Assembly (NCBI GenBank): GCA_039818345.1
Contig: JBCBUC010000012.1
Coordinates: 1 to 64,000 of the forward strand
Length of the DNA stretch: 64,000 nucleotides
From: Parvularcula sp039818345
Lineage (GTDB): Bacteria > Pseudomonadota > Alphaproteobacteria > Caulobacterales > Parvularculaceae
Direction: 5' to 3'
A model generated the notes under the pieces. It did no database searches, was not told where the DNA came from, and saw nothing but the letters and a program-made list of their open reading frames with translations. How positions within the stretch are numbered: the stretch's first letter is position 1; each line of letters begins with the position of its first letter. Below are positions 36,006 to 43,643 of this stretch, piece after piece. Made by a program: the position numbers and the translations under genes.

Positions 36006-36030
36006 CCCCGCGACGTTCCGTCGAACGGGG
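36006..36030 (+). promoter_or_regulatory. Strong hairpin in the glyoxalase leader
   Basis: CCCCG-CGACG (36006-36015) pairs with CGTCG (36019-36023) and CGGGG (36026-36030) over a 3-nt loop with a 2-nt bulge. It lies 38 nt before the glyoxalase start. It has no T run, so it looks like a leader structure rather than a terminator. Confidence 0.4.
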
Positions 36031-36068
36031 CCTAAAGGGGGACGGGTTCAGCCTAGGAGGGCTCGCGC

Positions 36069-36509
36069 ATGCGCTACTTGCACACCATGATCCGCGTCAC
36101 GGATGTCGATGCGACGCTGCGGTTTTTCTGCGATGGCTTAGGGCTTGTGGAGACAAGCCGCTACGAGAGCGAGGCGGGGCGCTTCACCCTCGTCTTTCTC
36201 GCAGCGCCCGATGACCTCGACGCGGTCCAAGAGAACAAAGCCCCTGTCATTGAGCTCACCTACAATTGGGATCCTGAGGCGTATGAAGGTGGACGAAATT
36301 TCGGCCATCTCGCCTACCGCGTGGATGATATCTACGCGACCTGCCAGCATCTCATGGATATGGGCGTGACCATCAATCGCCCTCCGCGCGATGGCCATAT
36401 GGCGTTTGTCAAAAGCCCCGACGGTATCTCTGTCGAGCTGCTCCAAGAGGGTGCGCATCTTGCGCCGCAAGAGCCCTGGGCTTCGATGGAGAACACCGGA
36501 ACCTGGTGA
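36069..36509 (+). CDS. gloA: Lactoylglutathione lyase (glyoxalase I)
   Basis: This 146-aa VOC-fold metalloenzyme isomerizes the methylglyoxal-glutathione hemithioacetal. All four metal ligands are in place: His5, Glu62 (VIELTYNW), His80 (FGHLAYRV) and Glu123 (ISVELLQ). MIRVTDVDATLRFFCDGLGL is the typical start. The ribosome binding site AGGAGGG precedes ATG 36069 by 8 nt. It is a single gene, divergent from the outer-membrane porin and convergent with the DUF2306 gene. Confidence 0.93.
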   Translation: MRYLHTMIRVTDVDATLRFFCDGLGLVETSRYESEAGRFTLVFLAAPDDLDAVQENKAPVIELTYNWDPEAYEGGRNFGHLAYRVDDIYATCQHLMDMGVTINRPPRDGHMAFVKSPDGISVELLQEGAHLAPQEPWASMENTGTW

Positions 36510-36512
36510 TCT

Positions 36513-37334
36513 TCACGCGCGCAAGTCGGGCAGCCACATAAAAGCGATCGCGCCAAAAATGCCCAGGGCCGTGAGCAGGGTCAGGACGATGACGAACAAA
36601 CCCGTCAGCACTTTGGTCGTGCCATTGTTCGATCGTTTTCCGGCTTGGTAGATCTCGAGCCCTATGAGGGGGAGGAAATAGGCAACAAGCTGGGTGAGGA
36701 TATCGCCTGGACCTGACATCGTCGCGTTCATCCCTGCTGGCCCCTGATTGATCAGGATCCACGCCATCAGGCTGAGGCGAAAAAACCAGACGCCATTGGC
36801 CACCATAAAGGTCCGCATCGCCCAACGCTCATGAATCGCGATCTTGCGGGCGATGGCATAGCGCAAAGTCAACGCGCCAAAGACGATGATCATCAGACCG
36901 TTGATGGTGGTCGTGGCAGCACCAACAAAAGAGAGATGGGCTCCTCGGAACCAGGTCATCCCAATCCCCGTCACCGACAGAACGATCGCCGTGGTCAGAA
37001 AAAGGCGCCCATTCCAACGATGCACGCCGGGGAAGCGGCGCCTAAGGGCCGGGATCAGCTGAAAAATGCCGCCGAAGGTCATCACGCCCGCAAGAAGAAC
37101 GTGGACCGCAAAGGAGAGATTTCCCCAAAAATCGCCCTCCTCATAGCCCATGATCAGCTGCTTGTCGTTCCACCCCGGATAGTCTCCGGTCGCGGTGCGC
37201 GGGCCATAATAGCCAAAGACGAAAACAACGAAGGCAAGAAGGCCGATCAGCGCCACCAGGAACCAAAACGTCCCCGTGGCTTTCAAAAATCGATCCTGCC
37301 AGCTGGCCTTGGCGTCAACATTGCTAGGAGTCAT
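36513..37334 (-). CDS. DUF2306 integral membrane protein
   Basis: This 273-aa protein has about seven hydrophobic segments. The DUF2306 core includes HVLLAGVMTFGGIFQLIPALRRRFPGVHRWNGRLFL, read as two pieces around the HRWNG motif, and AIHERWAMRTFMVANGVWFFRL. Conserved His and Arg residues resemble haem-binding membrane proteins, but the function is unknown. I chose ATG 37334 (GGAG close upstream, AAGGA about 9 nt further); GTG 37352 is possible. It diverges from a membrane-bound AraC regulator, which likely controls it. Confidence 0.85.
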   Translation of the reverse strand: MTPSNVDAKASWQDRFLKATGTFWFLVALIGLLAFVVFVFGYYGPRTATGDYPGWNDKQLIMGYEEGDFWGNLSFAVHVLLAGVMTFGGIFQLIPALRRRFPGVHRWNGRLFLTTAIVLSVTGIGMTWFRGAHLSFVGAATTTINGLMIIVFGALTLRYAIARKIAIHERWAMRTFMVANGVWFFRLSLMAWILINQGPAGMNATMSGPGDILTQLVAYFLPLIGLEIYQAGKRSNNGTTKVLTGLFVIVLTLLTALGIFGAIAFMWLPDLRA

Positions 37335-37402
37335 CAGCTCCGTTCCTTCCACTCGAACAATCGATAGAAAGAGCGTTGCGTCGGTGTGGCGTTGATCGTC
37401 TT

Positions 37403-37420
37403 GCCGATTTGGAGATCGGC
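37403..37420. promoter_or_regulatory. Inverted repeat between DUF2306 and araC-type genes
   Basis: GCCGAT (37403-37408) is mirrored by ATCGGC (37415-37420) with a 6-nt spacer, inside the 153-nt divergent region. It could be a binding site for the adjacent regulator. Short and therefore weak evidence. Confidence 0.3.
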
Positions 37421-37487
37421 GATCGAGCAGGCTATTTTTTGGCGGATCAGCGTCGACGCCGGGTGGTCGAGAGGTTATTGTTTAGCG

Positions 37488-38564
37488 ATGAACCAGAATT
37501 CCCTTGCCCCGCGTTGGTCGACACCCTCGGAGGTCATCAATTGGCCTTTGGCGAAGGAGTTTTCAGGTCGTCTGCAGCGGATGCCTGCGCCGTCGCCTGT
37601 CTTTGTCTTTTGGATGTTGTTTTCGGCCTCGGCGTCGATGGCGATTGTCCATTTCCTGATCGGTGGCGGTCCATCGCTGATTGCTACTTTTTTAGCACTC
37701 GGTAGCTGCGTGACCTGCGGTCACGGCTGGCTCTTGGCCCGCTCCTTATTCAAGCCAAACCCTCAGTTCGAGCCGTGGCCGATCACGTTGGTCGCCATCC
37801 TCTTTTCAATGGTGGTCATTCTCGAGATCGCCTCCATCACTGGCGTTGAGCACGGCGCGTTTTTGAAAATTACGCGCACCTTGGCATCGCTTTTGAGCTC
37901 GACGGTCTTGGTGTTGACCGCACTCGAGGCCATCGAAGGGGCAACACGCCGAACCGGCGGAGATGAGCGGCGTTTCCAGATTGCGTTCTTGGCGGGCTAC
38001 GGAACACTTTTGACGATCGGCATGATCCTGTTCCGAAGCTCGCTGGACATTCCAGGGCTTCAGGAATGGAAAGACGCTGGTCAAACCTTCGCAGCATTTC
38101 TTGCGCTCATCGGCGCAGGCGCCGCCGCGCGCTACCGCCTGAAGCACCCCCTTGGCAGCACCAAGGTGACGCAGAAGAACGGCGCTTCAGAAAACGCCGT
38201 CGATCCGATGCTCCAAGCTCGTTTGCACGATCTCTTGGTGATTAAGCGCGGGTTTTTGGAAGCGGATTTGAAGGTCGCTGACCTCGCGCAACGTCTTAGA
38301 GTGCCCGAATACAAAGTGAGCCATTGCGTCACCCGCGGCTTTGGCTTTGCCAATTTCAATCAACTCTTGAACCATCACAGGATTGAAGAGGCCAAGCAGC
38401 GTCTGGCGGACCGGTCACAGGACGACATCCCCATCCTAACCATCGCGCTCGAGAGCGGCTTTGGTTCGGTCGGCCCATTCAACCGAGCGTTCAAGGCGCA
38501 AGAGGGCATGACGCCCGGCGCTTTTCGAACGCAAAGCCGGAACCTTTCATCGGCCGTCGCTTAG
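37488..38564 (+). CDS. AraC-family transcriptional regulator with N-terminal membrane domain
   Basis: This 358-aa protein has several hydrophobic helices in its first roughly 225 residues (for example PVFVFWMLFSASASMAIVHF and PITLVAILFSMVVILEIA), then a C-terminal AraC/XylS double helix-turn-helix (about 260-355: LKVADLAQRLRVPEYKVS, then ILTIALESGFGSVGPFNRAF). Membrane-embedded AraC regulators sense signals at or in the membrane. ATG 37488 is preferred over GTG 37386, although its Shine-Dalgarno (GAGAGG) is 13 nt away. It diverges from the DUF2306 membrane gene, a pairing seen elsewhere for such regulators. Confidence 0.87.
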   Translation: MNQNSLAPRWSTPSEVINWPLAKEFSGRLQRMPAPSPVFVFWMLFSASASMAIVHFLIGGGPSLIATFLALGSCVTCGHGWLLARSLFKPNPQFEPWPITLVAILFSMVVILEIASITGVEHGAFLKITRTLASLLSSTVLVLTALEAIEGATRRTGGDERRFQIAFLAGYGTLLTIGMILFRSSLDIPGLQEWKDAGQTFAAFLALIGAGAAARYRLKHPLGSTKVTQKNGASENAVDPMLQARLHDLLVIKRGFLEADLKVADLAQRLRVPEYKVSHCVTRGFGFANFNQLLNHHRIEEAKQRLADRSQDDIPILTIALESGFGSVGPFNRAFKAQEGMTPGAFRTQSRNLSSAVA

Positions 38565-38682
38565 CGCTTGCAAACGAAGAGTTTTCGCAGTAGCCGCCCG
38601 CTTTCAACTCCACAGGGCGGTGGACCTTCGGTGGTCCTCTTTGGGCTTCCCCATCGCTCGACGCTGAACCGAAGGAGACATC
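38565..38682 (+). promoter_or_regulatory. rpsB leader region with hairpin
   Basis: The 118-nt leader holds GGACC (38622-38626) and GGTCC (38633-38637) around a TTCGGT loop, followed by CTCTTTGGGC. The hairpin might end the araC transcript or act in rpsB autoregulation, which is known in other bacteria. Its T run is too short to call a terminator. Confidence 0.35.
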
Positions 38683-39540
38683 GTGAGCGTTCCTGAATTT
38701 TCCATGCGTCAGCTCTTGGAAGCTGGCGTCCATTTTGGCCACCAGACCCACCGCTGGAATCCAAAGATGCGGACCTACATCTTTGGCGACCGGGGCGGTG
38801 TGCATATCATCGACCTGTCGCAGACCGTTCCGCTGCTTCACCAAGCGCTGACGAAAGTCCGTGACGTGGTCGCTGGCGGCGGCCGTATTCTGTTTGTTGG
38901 CACCAAACGCCAGGCACAACAGCCCGTGGCAGAAGCCGCCGAACGCTGCGCCCAGTATTTTATGAACCACCGTTGGCTCGGCGGTACGCTGACCAACTGG
39001 GAAACCGTGTCGAACTCGATCAAGCGTCTTGGCGAGATTGAGGAAACGCTTGCCGGGGAAGGCAAAAGCCTGACCAAAAAAGAGCAGCTCAACATGACCC
39101 GCGAGGCTGAAAAACTGACCCTCAGCCTGGGCGGTATTCGCGACATGGGCGGCTTGCCGGACCTCATGTTCGTGATCGATGTGAACAAAGAATCGATCGC
39201 CATCAAAGAGGCGCAAAAGCTCGGCATTCCGGTGGTCGCTGTCGTCGACACCAATTGCTCGCCTGATGGCGTCAGCCACATCATTCCTGGCAATGATGAT
39301 GCGAGCCGCGCGATCAGCCTTTACTGCAATCTGGTGGCTGATGCCGTGATCGACGGCCTTGGTGCTGCGGCGCTGGCGATGGGCGAAGACCTCGGTGAGC
39401 TCGAAGACCTCGAAGGCGAACCAGGTCTTGAAGACATCGTCGAAGGCGACACTGTCGCTGCCGAAGAAGTGGTTGCTGAAGAGGTGCCGACGGAGGCTGC
39501 CCCCGAAGCCGCCGAGGCAGAAGCTGAACCGCAGGCCTAA
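38683..39540 (+). CDS. rpsB: 30S ribosomal protein S2
   Basis: This 285-aa small-subunit protein has the S2 signature MRQLLEAGVHFGHQTHRWNPKM at the N-terminus, plus VLFVGTKRQAQ-type and FMNHRWLGGTLTNW segments and PVVAVVDTNCSPDG. The start is GTG 38683, with AAGGAG 7 nt upstream. The last about 50 residues form an acidic Glu/Ala-rich tail (GEDLGELEDLEGEPG onward) beyond the conserved core, a common alphaproteobacterial extension. rpsB-tsf is the standard operon. Confidence 0.98.
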   Translation: MSVPEFSMRQLLEAGVHFGHQTHRWNPKMRTYIFGDRGGVHIIDLSQTVPLLHQALTKVRDVVAGGGRILFVGTKRQAQQPVAEAAERCAQYFMNHRWLGGTLTNWETVSNSIKRLGEIEETLAGEGKSLTKKEQLNMTREAEKLTLSLGGIRDMGGLPDLMFVIDVNKESIAIKEAQKLGIPVVAVVDTNCSPDGVSHIIPGNDDASRAISLYCNLVADAVIDGLGAAALAMGEDLGELEDLEGEPGLEDIVEGDTVAAEEVVAEEVPTEAAPEAAEAEAEPQA

Positions 39541-39560
39541 GCCCGCGTAAGACCAAGTGG

Positions 39561-39616
39561 GGCGGGGCGGTTGTCCCGCCGCTTGACAAGCCACGGGGCG
39601 CCAGCTCTAGCGCCCC
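39561..39616 (+). promoter_or_regulatory. Two hairpins in the rpsB-tsf spacer
   Basis: GGCGGG (39561-39566) pairs with CCCGCC (39575-39580), and GGGGCGC (39595-39601) pairs with GCGCCCC (39610-39616). Neither is followed by a T run, so they look like attenuation or RNA-stability elements between rpsB and tsf. Confidence 0.45.
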
Positions 39617-39668
39617 CATTCACCTGTTTGTTGTTGCGGCAGCGCTGGCTGCCACCCTGGAGGATCCC

Positions 39669-40595
39669 ATGGCTGATATCACGGCCAAGATGGTCAAAGA
39701 CCTGCGCGAGAAGACCGGCGCGGGCATGATGGATAGCAAAAAGGCGCTGGTTGAAAACGGCGGCGATATCGAAGCTGCTGTCGATTGGCTGCGCAAAAAA
39801 GGCCTGGCTAAAGCGGCGAAAAAGGCTGGCCGGACGGCGGCTGACGGCCTTGTCGCCTTTGCCCTCGATGGCAACAAAGGCGTCGCGGTTGAAGTCAACG
39901 CTGAGACCGACTTTGTGGCGCGGAATGAAACGTTCCAAGGCATGGTCCGCGATATTGCAGACGTTGCTTTGTCCGTGAACGGCGACACTGAGGCCCTCAA
40001 AGGTGCTGCTTATCCGGGTGCCGACAAGTCGGTTGACGAGCACGTCGCTGAGATGGTCGGCCAGATCGGCGAGAATATGAGCCTACGTCGCTCTGAAGGT
40101 ATTGAAGTCAGTGCTGGCGTCGTGGTGCCTTATATGCACACGCCGATCGCTGATCGCGCTGGTAAGATTGCTGTCCTGGTCGCGCTCGAGACCACCGGCG
40201 ACGGCGGGGCCATCGAGGGCGTTGGCAAACAAATCGCCATGCACATCGCCGCGGCGCGTCCTCAATCGCTCAACATCGAAGGCCTCGACCAGGCTGTCGT
40301 GCAGCGGGAAAAGGACGTCCTGTCTGACCAAGCCAAAGCGTCCGGCAAGCCCGAGAACATTATTGAAAAGATGGTCGAAGGCCGGATCCGCAAATTCTAT
40401 GAAGAGAGCGTGCTCCTTGAGCAGGTCTTTGTCATCGACGGTGAAACCAAGATCAAAGACGTCGTCAAAAACGCATCGAAAGACGCCGGCGCCGATGTCA
40501 CCCTCAAGGGCTATATCCGCTTTGAATTGGGTGAAGGCATCGAAAAAGAAGAAGATGACTTCGCCGCTGAGGTTGCGAGCCTTTCAAAGAGCTAA
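39669..40595 (+). CDS. tsf: Translation elongation factor Ts
   Basis: This 308-aa guanine-nucleotide exchange factor for EF-Tu has the signature MVKDLREKTGAGMMDSKKAL at the N-terminus and the second motif KGVAVEVNAETDFVARN. The coiled-coil and C-terminal dimerization regions are present. Ribosome binding site GGAGG lies 7 nt before ATG 39669. It is closed by a strong terminator. Confidence 0.98.
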   Translation: MADITAKMVKDLREKTGAGMMDSKKALVENGGDIEAAVDWLRKKGLAKAAKKAGRTAADGLVAFALDGNKGVAVEVNAETDFVARNETFQGMVRDIADVALSVNGDTEALKGAAYPGADKSVDEHVAEMVGQIGENMSLRRSEGIEVSAGVVVPYMHTPIADRAGKIAVLVALETTGDGGAIEGVGKQIAMHIAAARPQSLNIEGLDQAVVQREKDVLSDQAKASGKPENIIEKMVEGRIRKFYEESVLLEQVFVIDGETKIKDVVKNASKDAGADVTLKGYIRFELGEGIEKEEDDFAAEVASLSKS

Positions 40596-40622
40596 AAACC
40601 CCTTTTGATCAGACGATCAAGA

Positions 40623-40655
40623 AAGCCGCGCCCTTCGGGACCGCGGCTTTTTTTT
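40623..40655 (+). terminator. Rho-independent terminator after tsf
   Basis: AAGCCGCG (40623-40630) pairs with CGCGGCTT (40642-40649), extended by an inner CCC/GGG, and the stem runs into eight T residues (40648-40655). This is the clearest terminator in the window and separates rpsB-tsf from pyrH. Confidence 0.95.
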
Positions 40656-40732
40656 CGCCTGGCGAACAATCAGAGTGACATAGCCACGCCCTCTTGAATC
40701 TGATAGCTGCCCGCCAATCGGGAGAACATCAC

Positions 40733-41446
40733 ATGGCAGAGCCGCTTTACCGCCGCGTCCTTCTCAAAGTGTCGGGGGAGGCGTTGATGGGTGATGGGGA
40801 GTTCGGCATCGACCTCGAAACCGTCGAACGCATCGCCAAAGAGGTGAAGGCGGCGACGGAGCTGGGTGTCGAAGTCTGCATGGTCGTTGGCGGCGGCAAT
40901 ATCTTCCGAGGCCTGAGCATGGCGGCGCGCGGCATGGAACGCGCAAGCGCGGATTATATGGGCATGCTCGCCACCATCATGAACGCGCTCGCGGTGCAGA
41001 ATTCTCTTGAGGCGATCGGCGCCCAGACCCGGGTGATGTCCGCGATCGAGATGCAGTCCGTCTGTGAGCCCTATATTCGCAGGCGCGCTATCCGGCATCT
41101 CGAAAAAGGGCGCGTGGTGATTTTTGCTGGCGGGACAGGCAATCCCTTTTTCACCACCGACACTGGTGCCGCATTGCGAGCCGCTGAGATGGGCTGCGAA
41201 GCCCTTTTCAAAGGCACACAAGTCGACGGGATCTACTCCGCTGATCCGAAAAAAGATCCGAATGCTGAGCGTTACGACCGCATCACCTACCGCGATATCC
41301 TGACCAAAGATCTCCAGGTGATGGACCAGGCGGCGGTCAGCCTCACCCGCGAAAACGGCATCCCCATCGTGGTCTTCAGCCTGCAGGACGGCATCGTCGG
41401 TGCCCTGACGGGGCAGGGTAAGTTTACGGTTGTGGAAGCCAAGTAG
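40733..41446 (+). CDS. pyrH: Uridylate kinase (UMP kinase)
   Basis: This 237-aa hexameric kinase phosphorylates UMP to UDP. It is of the amino-acid-kinase fold: RVLLKVSGEALMG (residues 7-19), VVGGGNIFRG, GTGNPFFTTDTGAALRA and the late ADPKKDP. I chose ATG 40733, with GGGAG about 9 nt upstream; a start at 40694 adds 13 poor residues. Typical position between tsf and frr, although an extra gene intervenes before frr. Confidence 0.97.
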   Translation: MAEPLYRRVLLKVSGEALMGDGEFGIDLETVERIAKEVKAATELGVEVCMVVGGGNIFRGLSMAARGMERASADYMGMLATIMNALAVQNSLEAIGAQTRVMSAIEMQSVCEPYIRRRAIRHLEKGRVVIFAGGTGNPFFTTDTGAALRAAEMGCEALFKGTQVDGIYSADPKKDPNAERYDRITYRDILTKDLQVMDQAAVSLTRENGIPIVVFSLQDGIVGALTGQGKFTVVEAK

Positions 41447-41485
41447 GCGCTGATTGGCACTAGATCAAAACAAGAACATTTGCTA

Positions 41486-41507
41486 GCTCCTCCTATAAAT
41501 CAGGAGC
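41486..41507 (+). promoter_or_regulatory. Hairpin covering the Shine-Dalgarno of the Cas4-like gene
   Basis: GCTCCT (41486-41491) is the exact complement of AGGAGC (41502-41507), with a 10-nt AT-rich loop. The AGGAG in the right arm is the only ribosome binding site for the TTG start at 41515. Folding would therefore hide it, suggesting low or conditional translation. Confidence 0.5.
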
Positions 41508-41514
41508 CTTAGCG

Positions 41515-42225
41515 TTGCGTGGTGATCGCCAACCCTTTTCGCCGACTGAGCTTGCGCAACTTCAGCGTTGCGAGAGCCAGTTGCTGTTCGACCAGCGCTT
41601 TGGCGCGAAGCGGTCGAAGCACTGGCAGAAGCGCTCAGCGGAGGGCCAGGTCGTGCATGCCCGCATGCACCGCGAGGTGACGGGACGTCCATCCCAAGGG
41701 AACAAACGTATGCTGATTGTCGCCATCGTCACGGCGCTTGTCGCGCTGATGCTCATCATCCTGGCGTTGCGCGGCGGGGACCGCTCGGCCGATGCGCTCC
41801 TCCCGCCAGGGCTTCAGGGGGCGGAGCTTTGGGCCAGTGAAAAGACCATCGTGCGGCAAAAACCGGTGCATGTCCGCGGGCGCCCCGATGAGGTGTGGCT
41901 CAAAGATGGGAAGCGGACGATCATCGAGACCAAATCGCGGGAAGGCCGGGTCTTTGCCGGGGACCGCATGCAGCTTGCGGCTTATGCTTATCTTTTGCGC
42001 GGTGATGACGGCCCGCCAGTGGCACCCAATGCCTATATTCGTTTCACCGGCGGTGAGATCAGCTTCTCCAAGATACGGCTTCAACCCGATGAGGATGTGA
42101 TCGCGGCGCACCGGAAACTCTCTGCGCTCAAGGCGGGAAAGGCTGATCCTGGGTTCGCTGCCCAAAATGCGCTCTGCCAGGGATGCGGCCACCGCGAACG
42201 ATGTTCATCCCCAAAAGCGGCATGA
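41515..42225 (+). CDS. Cas4-like PD-(D/E)XK nuclease with Fe-S cysteines and an internal transmembrane helix
   Basis: This 236-aa protein has all the features of the Cas4/RecB-type Fe-S nuclease: Cys19 (LQRCESQLLF), a motif I His48 (AEGQVVHARMH), motif II Asp125 (GRPDEV), motif III Glu138/Lys140 (IIETKS), the QxxxY motif (Gln153, Tyr157) and C-terminal Cys221, Cys224, Cys230 in the Cas4-type spacing C-x2-C-x5-C. Between motifs I and II lies a hydrophobic helix (residues 66-85, MLIVAIVTALVALMLIILAL), flanked by Lys/Arg, which looks like a membrane anchor. No cas genes or CRISPR repeats are nearby. The start is TTG 41515 with AGGAG 8 nt upstream. The role is unknown: DNA end processing at the membrane is one inference. 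It interrupts pyrH-frr. Confidence 0.8.
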   Translation: MRGDRQPFSPTELAQLQRCESQLLFDQRFGAKRSKHWQKRSAEGQVVHARMHREVTGRPSQGNKRMLIVAIVTALVALMLIILALRGGDRSADALLPPGLQGAELWASEKTIVRQKPVHVRGRPDEVWLKDGKRTIIETKSREGRVFAGDRMQLAAYAYLLRGDDGPPVAPNAYIRFTGGEISFSKIRLQPDEDVIAAHRKLSALKAGKADPGFAAQNALCQGCGHRERCSSPKAA

Positions 42226-42285
42226 CCTTTCTTCTTCGTCCCGAGGGTCTATAAGCCCGGCCTCGTATAGGATTTGAGGACAGCC

Positions 42286-42837
42286 ATGAGCGATGGACCT
42301 GATTTTACCCAACTTGAGAGCCGTATGGACGGTGCTCTTGATAGTCTGAAGAACGAATTCGGTGGTTTGCGCTCTGGCCGCGCCTCGGTGCAGCTCCTGG
42401 AGCCCGTGGTCGTGAGCGCTTACGGCTCTGATATGCCGCTGAACCAAGTGGGCACCGTATCGGTGAGCGATGCGCGAACCTTGGCTGTGAGTGTCTGGGA
42501 CAAAGGCCTTGTGGGTGCGGTTGAAAAGGGAATTCGCGATTCAGGCCTCGGCCTCAACCCGGTGACGGATGGCCAAATGGTACGCGTCCCGCTGCCGCCG
42601 ATGACCGAAGAGCGGCGCAAGGACCTCGCCAAAATGTGCGGCAAATACGCCGAACAGACCAAGGTCGCGATCCGCAACGTGCGCCGCGACGGCATGGAAG
42701 AGATTAAGCACGCTGACGGCATGCCAGAAGACGACCAGAAAAAGCTTTCTGAGCGGGTTCAGAAACTCACCGATGACAAGGTGAAAAAGGTCGAAGAAAT
42801 GCAGTCCGCAAAGGAAGAGGAAATCATGCAGGTCTAA
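42286..42837 (+). CDS. frr: Ribosome recycling factor
   Basis: This 183-aa factor splits post-termination ribosomes with EF-G. Family sequence is clear: LKNEFGGLRSGRAS, WDKGLVGAVEKGIRDSGLGLNP and the late VRRDGMEEIK. I chose ATG 42286 (GAGGA upstream); 42274 is an in-frame alternative. It is separated from uppS by 26 nt. Confidence 0.97.
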   Translation: MSDGPDFTQLESRMDGALDSLKNEFGGLRSGRASVQLLEPVVVSAYGSDMPLNQVGTVSVSDARTLAVSVWDKGLVGAVEKGIRDSGLGLNPVTDGQMVRVPLPPMTEERRKDLAKMCGKYAEQTKVAIRNVRRDGMEEIKHADGMPEDDQKKLSERVQKLTDDKVKKVEEMQSAKEEEIMQV

Positions 42838-42863
42838 GCACTTTATGGTGCTAAGGAGAGCTC

Positions 42864-43643
42864 ATGATGTTGGCGCCCAAATTTGACAGCGATGATCGGC
42901 CGCCCGCCGCTGGCGGAACCATGCGGCGTGTCGACCACGTGGCCATCATTATGGATGGCAATGGTCGTTGGGCTGAAGCGAAGTGCGTCTCTCGTCTTGA
43001 TGGGCACCGTGCCGGTGTCGAGGCTGCTCGCCGCGCGGTGGAAGCGGCGCGGGATGAGGATATCCGCACGGTCACACTCTACAGTTTCTCGACCGAAAAC
43101 TGGTCGCGGCCTGATTGGGAAGTCCGTCACTTGATGGGGCTGTTGCGCCATTTTTTCCGTGACGATCTGACTAAGCTTGCTGACGAAGGTGTCCGTGTTC
43201 GGATCTTGGGTGATCACGAAAGTCTTCCCCCCGACATCCGAAAACTCGTCGACGAAGCCGAGGCGAGCACGAGGGACAACGAACAGTTCACCCTACAGAT
43301 CGCATTCAATTATGGCGGTCGTGACGAGATCGTCCGTGCAGCAGCAAAGATCGCCGAAAAGGTTGCTGACGGAACGTTAAGACCAGAAGATGTCGACGAG
43401 CACGCGCTGTCGTCTCATCTCGACACGTCGGGTGTGCCTGATCCTGATTTGATTATCCGCACCTCGGGTGAAGTGCGGATTTCGAACTTTCTTCTGTGGC
43501 AAGCAGCCTACGCAGAGTTCGTTTTTCTTGATGTGCTGTGGCCCGATTTTGGCGCCCAGGATTTGCGCGAGGCCATCGAAGAATTCCAGAGCCGGGAACG
43601 ACGCTATGGCGGGCGTAAGGGCGAGCGCGCTTCGTCTCCGTGA
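42864..43643 (+). CDS. uppS: Undecaprenyl diphosphate synthase
   Basis: This 259-aa cis-prenyltransferase makes the C55 lipid carrier used for peptidoglycan and O-antigen. Signature VAIIMDGNGRWAEAK, with the catalytic Asp, then SFSTENWSRP and the late DLIIRTSGEVRISNFLLWQ. AAGGAGAG precedes ATG 42864. An N-terminal stretch of about 22 residues precedes the core. It overlaps cdsA by GTGA. Confidence 0.97.
   Translation: MMLAPKFDSDDRPPAAGGTMRRVDHVAIIMDGNGRWAEAKCVSRLDGHRAGVEAARRAVEAARDEDIRTVTLYSFSTENWSRPDWEVRHLMGLLRHFFRDDLTKLADEGVRVRILGDHESLPPDIRKLVDEAEASTRDNEQFTLQIAFNYGGRDEIVRAAAKIAEKVADGTLRPEDVDEHALSSHLDTSGVPDPDLIIRTSGEVRISNFLLWQAAYAEFVFLDVLWPDFGAQDLREAIEEFQSRERRYGGRKGERASSP

Noticed and set aside
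41515..42225. A CRISPR-Cas locus around the Cas4-like gene
   Set aside because: No cas1, cas2 or effector gene is present, and no direct repeats of the CRISPR type are seen anywhere in the window.
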